Positions 36,954 to 44,850 of a DNA stretch of 64,000 bases are shown one piece after another; positions within the stretch are counted from its first letter, which is position 1, and each line of letters begins with the position of its first letter. The position numbers and the translations under genes were made by a program. The stretch lies in NCBI RefSeq assembly GCF_048541585.1, contig NZ_CP183303.1, positions 2,294,001 through 2,358,000 of the forward strand. Direction: 5' to 3'. Below the pieces are notes generated by a model. That model saw only the letters and a list, made by a program, of their open reading frames with translations, ran no database searches and was not told the origin of the DNA. The DNA is from Legionella_C sp048541585 (lineage in GTDB: Bacteria > Pseudomonadota > Gammaproteobacteria > Legionellales > Legionellaceae).

Positions 36954-38108
36954 CTATTTTGGCGGCTGAGCCTGCAAAACAGCATGAGCTACTTCCTCGC
37001 CCAATTGCAATCCGGCGTTAGTATCAACGGGAAAATGGATTCCGCCCCAAACGCGACTTGAGCTTGCTTGGTGAGCCTCTTTCCACCAAACTGATTTATT
37101 TTCAGGAAAATAATAAGTTAAGATGACTGCTGCTGCAGCAGAAACAACTGAGTGTGCTGCAGGGTAACTAGGATGATTAGGCGTAGGCATGACTGTATGT
37201 ATAGCTGGATTCAACATAAATGGCCGTTTTACCCAATAAGTATATTTAGCTTTAAACACGGTTATTACCGCATCCGCTATTCCCATAGCTAGCACTGAAC
37301 GAACTAAAAATACTTTAGACAGGGAAACTTGTTCTTTTTCCATATATTCATTAGCAAATTTTAACCAAATTCCAGGTGGTGTAACCGTAGAAGGATTTCC
37401 TGCCCAAAATACTACAGCCTTAGTCTGTTCAGGCGTAATATGATTTAATGCGTTTTCTGTTTGTTTAAGTTGACTCTGCCAAAATGGATCATTAGGGTTA
37501 GATGGCTTTGGCGGTAAATATTGTTTTAAAGAGCTAATAAGCCATGGTGTCCAAAATCCAACATCTTGACCAAAAAACGGTTTAACGCCAGCCCAATACC
37601 CTTCTCCGAAAAGTTGAGGTGATAAATGTTCATTTTGGCTGTCTTTAGCCATCCGCGGTTTTATTTTATTTAAAACCAAGTCACTTAATCGGTGTGAAAA
37701 GCCATCATCACGAACACCAAGTTTAATATTTAAACAACTATCAGGAAAAAATAAGCAAAGCACTTCACTAGAAATTACATCAAGATTACCTACAAATTGA
37801 TGCTTTACATTAAATGCCAAAAAAGCTGCATCACGTTGTGCTGTATAAACATACGCATAAAGTCGTGAGGCAGGGGCATCTGCTAATTTATGGGATTTAA
37901 CTAAGTCAAACATTACATTATCCCATTTTTTTAGAGAATCCATAGTCATTAATTTACTAGACTCTAAGTGAGATAAAGATGCTTGTTCCTCTGGCGTATA
38001 TTTAAAATAAGTCGGTAATTGATTAACACTATTGTGAAATAAATAAAAATAGAGGCTAGCTAATATAAGAATGAGTAATATACTTAAGCTTAACCAACTC
38101 TTTTTCAT
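36954..38108 (-). CDS. Vanadium-haloperoxidase/PAP2-like membrane-anchored enzyme
   Basis: The 384-residue protein has an N-terminal membrane anchor or signal (about 7-24), with the rest probably periplasmic. The vanadate/phosphate-binding triad of the PAP2/vanadium chloroperoxidase superfamily is complete: K288 and R295 in KxxxxxxRP, His319 in PSYPAAHS (PSGH-type), and R352, His358 and Asp362 in SRVWGGIHFPVD. The long helical N-terminal part is that of bacterial vanadium-dependent haloperoxidase-like proteins, most of which may be acid phosphatases. AAGGA overlaps the stop of the upstream gene, only two bases away, so translation is coupled to it. Its place between a c-di-GMP enzyme and a kinase is unexpected. 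Confidence 0.85.
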   Translation of the reverse strand: MKKSWLSLSILLILILASLYFYLFHNSVNQLPTYFKYTPEEQASLSHLESSKLMTMDSLKKWDNVMFDLVKSHKLADAPASRLYAYVYTAQRDAAFLAFNVKHQFVGNLDVISSEVLCLFFPDSCLNIKLGVRDDGFSHRLSDLVLNKIKPRMAKDSQNEHLSPQLFGEGYWAGVKPFFGQDVGFWTPWLISSLKQYLPPKPSNPNDPFWQSQLKQTENALNHITPEQTKAVVFWAGNPSTVTPPGIWLKFANEYMEKEQVSLSKVFLVRSVLAMGIADAVITVFKAKYTYWVKRPFMLNPAIHTVMPTPNHPSYPAAHSVVSAAAAVILTYYFPENKSVWWKEAHQASSSRVWGGIHFPVDTNAGLQLGEEVAHAVLQAQPPK

Positions 38109-38110
38109 AT

Positions 38111-39988
38111 TTATTCCTTTCGAACTTGCTTTAATAAATCGCTAATTGCATTAGGATTTTTTAACAGTCGAGTAAGTTTGTCTACAGGTAAGGGTTTACT
38201 AAAATAAAAGCCTTGAATTTGATCGCATCGATACCCTTTTAGAAAATCAAGTTGTTTTTGTGTTTCTACTCCTTCGGCTAGAACATCAAGATTTAAGCTT
38301 TTAGCCATAGAAATAATGGCTCGAATAATTAGGTCATCATTACCATTATACTGAATATTATTGATAAAAGAGCGGTCAATCTTTAATCGATTTAGAGACA
38401 TCGTGCGCAAATGATGTAAATTAGAATAACCTGTCCCGAAATCATCTAACGCTATTTGAACGCCAAAGTTTTTTAATTCATTAATCTTATCAATAATTGA
38501 AGGATTAATAATGGCACTCTCGCTTAATTCTAGCTCAAGGTATCGAGGCTCTAGATTTACTTCAAGTAATATAGACTTTATTTTTTCTACAAAATCAATT
38601 TGACTTAACTGTTGGGAACTAATATTAACGGCCATGCGTATTGGTGGCAAACCCTCTTCTTGCCAAGCCTTATTCTGAGTACAAGCTTCTTTTATCACCC
38701 AATCACCTATAGGTATGATTAAGCCTGTGCGCTCTGCAATAGGAATAAAATCTAGGGGCAAAAGTAAGCCTTCAGAGGGATGATACCAACGTATCAATGC
38801 CTCAACAGCTTCTAATTTATGCTCTCGGATATGAAATTGGGGTTGATACCATAATACTAACTCTTGTTGTGCTAATGCTTGATACAATTGTGCTTCAAGT
38901 TCTAACTGCTCTAATACGTTCTCATTCATTTCATAAGAATAAAATTGAAACTGATCGCCACCTAACTTTTTAGCATGGTACATTGCAGTATCAGCATTAC
39001 GTAAAAGATTATCAATTTCTTGGCCATCTTGAGGACATATGGATACTCCCATACTACTAGTAACGCCTAAATTACGACCCATAATTTGCAAAGGTTCTTT
39101 AATCATCTGTAGCACTTTATTAGCAATTTTTACAATATCGTCTAAATTATTTAATTCTGTTATCAATAAAACAAACTCATCCCCCCCAAGTCTTGCTAAC
39201 GTATCAAAAGAACGAACCGCAGTTAATAAGCGTTGAGCAATCAAGTTTAATAATTCATCACCTGCGGAATGTCCTAAACTATCGTTAATTAACTTAAATC
39301 GATCTAAATCAAAAAATAAAATAGCAAACTTGGTTTGATAACGTTTATAAATGGCTATTGCTTGCTGTATTCTATCCTGCAGAAGCACTCGATTAGCTAA
39401 CCCTGTCAGCGCATCATGTGTAGCATGAAATTTTAATTCTTCTGTTCTTTTTTCTACTTCTTGTTCAAGCGATAATGTATAAGCACGCGATTCACGTAAT
39501 AACTTCCATTTTCTTGTTAAAGCATAAGCTAATTGGCGTACTGCAATGTGATCAAAGGGTTTTGTTAAAATAAGGAAATTATCGCTATGACCTAACTCTT
39601 CAATAGTTTCTTCCCAACTATAATCAGAATAAGCGGTACATATCACCACATGAAGATCAGAATCAACTTTCCATATATTTTTAATTGTCTCAATGCCATC
39701 CCAACCAGGTGGCATACGAATATCTACAAAGGCAAGCGCATAAGGCTCTTTGTCCTCAAATGCCCTTTTAATAAGGGCCACGCCTTCTTGTCCTTGAGTT
39801 GCTGTGTCAATTTTAAAGCGTGGTAAAACTAAATTATTTGAATTTTTAGTAGAACTCTCAAATAACTTCTCTTCAAACTCTTCAAGCTCATTTCGCAGAG
39901 GTTTGGTAAGTATTTTTATAAAGTCTTTATGAATTTCCACATTATCATCAATAATAATAATACGAAAATCATAATTAAGATTATCCAT
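38111..39988 (-). CDS. Response regulator with GGDEF and EAL domains (c-di-GMP turnover)
   Basis: A 625-residue cytoplasmic protein: a receiver domain (about 8-155; Asp14/Asp15, phospho-acceptor Asp89 in FVDIRMPPGW, Lys143), a coiled linker, a GGDEF domain (about 186-350; intact GGDEF at 268-272 and inhibitory-site RxxD at 259-262, five residues ahead) and an EAL domain (about 360-610; EAL at 396-398, EL-type motifs LELELSE and DDFGTGYSN). Both catalytic motifs look complete, so it may both make and break c-di-GMP under control of phosphorylation. It is the first gene of the operon with the haloperoxidase-like enzyme and the HAMP kinase, its likely partner. Confidence 0.93.
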   Translation of the reverse strand: MDNLNYDFRIIIIDDNVEIHKDFIKILTKPLRNELEEFEEKLFESSTKNSNNLVLPRFKIDTATQGQEGVALIKRAFEDKEPYALAFVDIRMPPGWDGIETIKNIWKVDSDLHVVICTAYSDYSWEETIEELGHSDNFLILTKPFDHIAVRQLAYALTRKWKLLRESRAYTLSLEQEVEKRTEELKFHATHDALTGLANRVLLQDRIQQAIAIYKRYQTKFAILFFDLDRFKLINDSLGHSAGDELLNLIAQRLLTAVRSFDTLARLGGDEFVLLITELNNLDDIVKIANKVLQMIKEPLQIMGRNLGVTSSMGVSICPQDGQEIDNLLRNADTAMYHAKKLGGDQFQFYSYEMNENVLEQLELEAQLYQALAQQELVLWYQPQFHIREHKLEAVEALIRWYHPSEGLLLPLDFIPIAERTGLIIPIGDWVIKEACTQNKAWQEEGLPPIRMAVNISSQQLSQIDFVEKIKSILLEVNLEPRYLELELSESAIINPSIIDKINELKNFGVQIALDDFGTGYSNLHHLRTMSLNRLKIDRSFINNIQYNGNDDLIIRAIISMAKSLNLDVLAEGVETQKQLDFLKGYRCDQIQGFYFSKPLPVDKLTRLLKNPNAISDLLKQVRKE

Positions 39989-40671
39989 AAACTCATTTAC
40001 GTAAATTTTTATTTTATTATAGCAAATTATGAGAATAGTTTATTTTCTCTAAATAGCTTCTTTGCAACGTTAAGGTTTAGAAAGTTTTGCAATTTCTTTT
40101 AAAAAAATTATACGTCTTAAGATATTAAAAGAACAAAATAAGATGAGTACAAAAATAGCCAGGAATTTTTTATTACAAGGCGCCCTAAATAATAATATTT
40201 ACTCTTTATCGACTAAACTTAAATAAACTCATAACTATTATTATTATGTTATATCTTTGTAATAAAACGGGCTCTCAACCTTATACAAAAGTTCCTAAAA
40301 GGATTATTCAGCAGTATTTCAAAGATGAATTTGAAAGATAGTTTAAGCCAAGCTTAACAAGTTATTAAAGAAAATACCTGTGTAAATAAGGTAGAATCCT
40401 ATAATAAATATATTTCTTAGAATTAAAATTTTAATTACATATATGTTTTTTCTATAAAATCCTTAAGTATTACGTCATTAAGTAAATTAAAACATTTGAT
40501 AGATAATAATACAATATAGATGGTGTTGAGCCAATCGACCCAACACTTCTTACGCATGAAGCAACTTACAACACTTAATTTTTGTTCCTTATCCTACGGC
40601 AATATTCTGGCAATGATAGAGCTTAGAAACTAATTAAAACTTTTTCTATCAACAACTTAACTGTAATTATT
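39989..40671. other. Long AT-rich gap without a recognised gene
   Basis: This is 683 bases between the c-di-GMP operon start and the end of pmbA. The longest frame of note is a 31-codon one at 40246-40341 (+) with no ribosome binding site. No member of the repeat families is visible. It probably contains the promoter of the operon at 39988, but I cannot place it. Confidence 0.5.
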
Positions 40672-42030
40672 TTAATGTCCAGCAACTGTCATCCCATCAA
40701 TTAAAATTGAACCACATCGAGTTGCAATATTAGGATTTATATCATTTCCTACTGCTTGAATTGCTAAAAACATATCTTTTAAATTACCCGCAATGGTTAC
40801 TTCCTCTACTGGAAATTGAATAGCGCCATTTTCTACCCAAAAACCAGAAGCGCCCCGTGAATAATCACCGGTTAATACATTAACACCTTGCCCCATTAAT
40901 TCTGTTACGATTAAGCCTTTATCCATTTGTTTTATTAACTCATCTAAACCACCAGTTGTTGGATTGATAGTTAAATTATGAACTCCGCTACTATTAGCTG
41001 TCGTTTTTAAACCCAATCGTCTTGCTGAATAACTACTTAATACGTACTGACAAAGACGACCGTCTTCAACAAAGATATTATTTCGAGTGGGTACTCCCTC
41101 GCCATCAAAAGGCGCACTACCTAAAGCTTTTAGCAAATGTGGTTGTTCATAAATTTTAATCATTGTTGGAAAAATTTGTTTATCGAGAGCATCTAGTAAA
41201 AATGAATTTTTACGATATAAATTAGAGCCACTAATTGCGTTAATTAAACTTGATAAGAGGCTACTTGAGATGCGTGAAGAAAATAAAACAGGTACTTTCT
41301 GTGTTTTAACCTGTTTAGCCTTCAAACGACTCACAGTTCGTTCTACAGTGGTTTCAGCTAAGTGCTTAAGAGAGGTTAAATCATGAGCATGACGAGCCGT
41401 AGTATAATCGTAATCACGCTGCATAGACTCCCCTTCTTGCGCAATTAAAGAGCAGCTTATGCTATGTCTTGTTCCGTTTATAATACCTAAAGCACCATAA
41501 CTATTTGCATAGCCATGCATAAAACTGTAAGTAGACAGATTAACACCATCTGAATTCTTTATCCGTTTATCAAGCGCTAAAGCGTGCGCTTCACAACTTA
41601 AAGCCATTTCGATTGCTTGGGAAGGATTAATATCCCAGGGATGGTATAAATCAAGCTCTTGAAATTGATTAGTTAGCAACTCACGATCAGCTAAACCAAA
41701 GCATGCATCTTCAGAACTTACTTGAGCAATATCATAAGCTGCTTTAACTAATGCATCTAAAGCTTTAGGCGATGTATCAGTACTGCTAGCATTACCCATA
41801 CGTTGGCCAATAAAGATAACTAAACTTACCCCTTTATCCTCGTTAAAGGAAATCGTCTCAACATCATTCATACGAACATCTACAGAAAAGCCACTATCAT
41901 GATTGACTGAAACAGCAGCATCAGTAGCACCTTGAGAACGAGCCCGATCTAAGATATCCTGCATTAACTTAGATAAATCGCTTGTCGATTTTTGTTGCAC
42001 TCTGGTAAGATTTTCTGACGAATTTTGCAT
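40672..42030 (-). CDS. pmbA: TldD/PmbA-family metalloprotease PmbA (TldE)
   Basis: The 452-residue partner of TldD, part of the protease that degrades small peptides and matures microcin B17 and TldD/E substrates. Family marks: the N-terminal LSKLMQDILDRARSQGATDA, RMNDVETISFNEDKGVSLVI, the middle GLKTTANSSGVHNLTINPTT and the C-terminal GDYSRGASGFWVENG. ATG 42030 is preferred; the frame extends to 42096, but that would overlap the divergent gene starting at 42071 and add residues not seen in PmbA. No tldD is in the window. Confidence 0.93.
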   Translation of the reverse strand: MQNSSENLTRVQQKSTSDLSKLMQDILDRARSQGATDAAVSVNHDSGFSVDVRMNDVETISFNEDKGVSLVIFIGQRMGNASSTDTSPKALDALVKAAYDIAQVSSEDACFGLADRELLTNQFQELDLYHPWDINPSQAIEMALSCEAHALALDKRIKNSDGVNLSTYSFMHGYANSYGALGIINGTRHSISCSLIAQEGESMQRDYDYTTARHAHDLTSLKHLAETTVERTVSRLKAKQVKTQKVPVLFSSRISSSLLSSLINAISGSNLYRKNSFLLDALDKQIFPTMIKIYEQPHLLKALGSAPFDGEGVPTRNNIFVEDGRLCQYVLSSYSARRLGLKTTANSSGVHNLTINPTTGGLDELIKQMDKGLIVTELMGQGVNVLTGDYSRGASGFWVENGAIQFPVEEVTIAGNLKDMFLAIQAVGNDINPNIATRCGSILIDGMTVAGH

Positions 42031-42070
42031 AGTTAATCCACTATAAAAATAATAAGGATACAAGAATACG

Positions 42071-42856
42071 ATGCCCAGTAAAACCATTGAACTCACAAAA
42101 TGGTTGAGGCAAGGTTTAAAAGCAATATTTACTGTTTTATTTATTACAATCTTGCTTAATTACGCAATTGCAGCAGCTAACTGGCAAAGATTAGGCCCAG
42201 GTTTACTTTATCAAGATTTAAACTTTAGCTATCTTTCGCCATGGTCGCATATTCATGTTTTTCTGATTGATTTAAAATCAAACAAACTTTCTTCTATTAT
42301 GGCAAAGGATTTAGCATTGAAAAATGCCTCAGCGGAAGAATATGCTGAGCATAGTAAATCTTTAATTACTATTAATGGTGGTTTTTTTGACCATAATTTC
42401 CATCCTTTAGGACTTAGAATAAATGACAAAAAACAACAAAGTCCCCTAAAGCAAATCAGTTGGTGGGGAGTTTTTTACATTAAACATGATCATGCTTATT
42501 TAACAAGTGTTAATCAATTTAAACGTAGTAAACAAATTGATTTTGCTGTTCAAAGTGGGCCGCGTCTTATAATCCATGGTCAAATTCCACCTCTAAAGCC
42601 AGGACGTGCTGAACGCTCCGCTTTAGGCATCACTCCTGAAGGCCAAGTGGTTATGTTAGTAACAGAAAATTCACCCTTATCAACTACTGAATTAGCTCAG
42701 TTAATGCAAGCGCCACCACTCAATTGCATTCATGCACTGAATTTAGATGGTGGAAGCTCAAGTCAGTTGCATGCGGCAATTAATAATTTTCATTTAAATG
42801 TCCATGGGTTTTCTAATGTTAGTGATGCAATCATTGTCCAAAAGAAAATTAATTAA
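42071..42856 (+). CDS. Phosphodiester glycosidase-family protein
   Basis: A 261-residue member of the NAGPA (DUF2233/phosphodiester glycosidase) family with an N-terminal membrane segment or uncleaved signal (about 16-36), so exported. Conserved signatures: ITINGGFFDHNFHPLGLRI, the RSALGITPEGQVVMLV segment, and the C-terminal ALNLDGGSSSQLHA. In the human relative the domain removes a GlcNAc cap from phosphodiesters; bacterial homologues act on cell-wall or polysaccharide phosphodiesters, but the substrate here is unknown. AAGGA precedes the ATG at about 11 bases. It diverges from pmbA with 40 bases between starts. Confidence 0.85.
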   Translation: MPSKTIELTKWLRQGLKAIFTVLFITILLNYAIAAANWQRLGPGLLYQDLNFSYLSPWSHIHVFLIDLKSNKLSSIMAKDLALKNASAEEYAEHSKSLITINGGFFDHNFHPLGLRINDKKQQSPLKQISWWGVFYIKHDHAYLTSVNQFKRSKQIDFAVQSGPRLIIHGQIPPLKPGRAERSALGITPEGQVVMLVTENSPLSTTELAQLMQAPPLNCIHALNLDGGSSSQLHAAINNFHLNVHGFSNVSDAIIVQKKIN

Positions 42857-43010
42857 AATCATAATAATAAATTAATTTAATAAACTGTGGATATTTTTTC
42901 CTGCAACGTTTCACAATTAGCTAATTATTAGTTCATTTTTCTGTCTAGCTAGGATAACTTGTTGTTTTTTAATGAATTAATTAAATTATTTACCAAAATC
43001 AAATAAAAGG

Positions 43011-43035
43011 CTTATCCACAAAATTTGTGGATAAG
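43011..43035. other. 25-base palindrome of two inverted DnaA-box sequences
   Basis: TTATCCACA (43012-43020) and its inverse TGTGGATAA (43026-43034) are separated by AAATT, and the outer C/G adds one pair. The sequence lies between two convergent genes, so a bidirectional terminator hairpin is possible; minus-strand T-runs are weak. It has the same layout as 15706-15730. Confidence 0.5.
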
Positions 43036-43116
43036 CTTGTGTATAGAGTAATAAAATCCTTATGGTTAAAGAGCTTAGCTAATTGTTCAAGCTTTAGTAA
43101 ATAAAAAGTAAAACAA

Positions 43117-44535
43117 TCAATTTGCCGTATTAGCTGCTCGTTTTTTTATTCGTTCCAACGCTTCATGTAAACGAAATATTGTGCGAGTTTTTCCAATTAA
43201 CGCCAAGGTTGCATCAATAGCAGGTGACATACTAGTTCCGGTTACAGCCACGCGTAATGGCTGACCTATTTTACTCATATTAATATTAAATTCAGCACTA
43301 ACATTATTGATAATATGTTGAATAGTTTCCGCACTCCAGTCTGCTTCTTGTTGAAATTGTTCATATAAACGAGTAAGTGGTTCAAGAACCACAGGACGTA
43401 GATGTTTTTTAACCGCATCTTCATCATATTCGATAACATCTTGATAGAAATAGCGACTTTTTTCTGCCATTTCGACTAGATTTTTACATCGATCAGCTTG
43501 AATCATAATAACTTTATCAAGTTCTGGCCCATCAGTGGGATTAATACCTAAACGTTCAAACTGCCATAATAAAGCGTTTGCAACTTCTGCAGGCTTATCA
43601 GCTTTTAAGTAATGTTGATTTAACCACATTAATTTTTCATAGTTAAAGCTTGCTACTCCACGGCTAACATTAACCAAATCAAAGTATTTAATCATTTCAT
43701 CAACACTAAATATTTCTTGATCGCCATAAGACCATCCTAATCTTACTAAGTAATTAAGCAGTGCATGCGGCAATATGCCTTGTTCTTTAAATTGTAATAC
43801 ACTGACCGCACCATGCCGCTTAGATAGGCGCTTACCATCATCACCTAAAATCATTGGTAGGTGTGCAAAAATAGGAATAGGAGCATTAAGCGCTTTAAAT
43901 AAATTAATTTGCCTTGGCGTATTGTTGATATGATCATCACCACGAATAACATGCGTGATTTCCATATCCCAATCATCAATAACTACCGCAAAATTATAAG
44001 TTGGATGACCGTCTGAACGAATTAAAATCAGATCATCTAATTCGCTATTTTCTACTTCAATTTCGCCATAGACTTCATCTTTAAAAACAACCGCCCCTGT
44101 AGTTGGATTTTTAAAGCGAATGACATAAGGCTCATTAGTAGGTGCTAAGTTTAAGTTACGGCAATGGCCATCATATCTAGGTTTTTCTTTTGCATTTAAT
44201 TGCGCTTCTCGTAGTGCTTCTAGACGTTCTTTAGAACAAACACAGCGATAAGCATGACCTAAAGATAAAAGACGTATAGCTATCTCTTGATATCTTTCGT
44301 AGCGATTGGTTTGATAGATAGGGCCTAAATCATAATCCATACCTAACCAAGCTAAGCCATCGAGTATAGCTTGCACTGATTCTTGGGTAGAGCGCTCTCT
44401 GTCAGTATCTTCAATACGCAAAACAAATTGTCCTTGATGCCTTTTAGCATATAACCAAGAAAATAAGGCCGTTCTTACTCCACCAACATGTAAAAACCCT
44501 GTGGGGCTTGGGGCAAAACGCGTTCTAACAACCAT
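43117..44535 (-). CDS. gltX: Glutamyl-tRNA synthetase
   Basis: A class I aminoacyl-tRNA synthetase of 472 residues. The HIGH-type motif is APSPTGFLHVGG (7-18) and the KMSKS-type motif is GKRLSKRHGAVS near 235. The Glu-binding RIEDTDRERS follows the HIGH motif. The ordinary bacterial length and the single copy visible fit the discriminating or non-discriminating enzyme; this cannot be told here. GGAG precedes ATG 44535. Confidence 0.96.
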   Translation of the reverse strand: MVVRTRFAPSPTGFLHVGGVRTALFSWLYAKRHQGQFVLRIEDTDRERSTQESVQAILDGLAWLGMDYDLGPIYQTNRYERYQEIAIRLLSLGHAYRCVCSKERLEALREAQLNAKEKPRYDGHCRNLNLAPTNEPYVIRFKNPTTGAVVFKDEVYGEIEVENSELDDLILIRSDGHPTYNFAVVIDDWDMEITHVIRGDDHINNTPRQINLFKALNAPIPIFAHLPMILGDDGKRLSKRHGAVSVLQFKEQGILPHALLNYLVRLGWSYGDQEIFSVDEMIKYFDLVNVSRGVASFNYEKLMWLNQHYLKADKPAEVANALLWQFERLGINPTDGPELDKVIMIQADRCKNLVEMAEKSRYFYQDVIEYDEDAVKKHLRPVVLEPLTRLYEQFQQEADWSAETIQHIINNVSAEFNINMSKIGQPLRVAVTGTSMSPAIDATLALIGKTRTIFRLHEALERIKKRAANTAN

Positions 44536-44718
44536 TAAAATTGCTCCGTTGTAAGCAGGAAAATATTCGGGCTATAATAGCTGACTTTATATATAACGAA
44601 AAGCCAACAAATGTATTGCCAATTTTATAAAAACTATGCAAGAAGCACTTTTTTTATTTAACGGCGGTTATTCTTTAACCGTTCGAAGGGTAGGCTTGAA
44701 TCTTGGTGAACAGATTAA

Positions 44719-44812
44719 TTTGAGCACAGGTTGGGCGAAAAAACTAGTGAAAAACCACAGTATATCTCAGTACAGGAGGTTTTCTAGCCATTATTTTTGT
44801 GCAAGTTATGCT
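44719..44812. repeat. Decayed family B palindrome upstream of letS
   Basis: The stretch TTTGAGCACAGGTTGGGCGA, then ACTAGTGAAAAACCACAGTA, then a TACAGGAGGTTTTC segment, aligns with the 7745-7866 element along its whole length with many changes. A 72-codon frame at 44636-44854 runs through it and overlaps the letS start by four bases, but it is repeat-derived and probably not a gene. The element may hold the letS promoter or leader. Confidence 0.5.
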
Positions 44813-44850
44813 AAATTTAACCGCTCAGCAAATGGATTACGTTATTCTCT

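Noticed and set aside
40246..40341. 31-codon frame in the long gap before the c-di-GMP operon
   Set aside because: Too short, without ribosome binding site or recognisable sequence.
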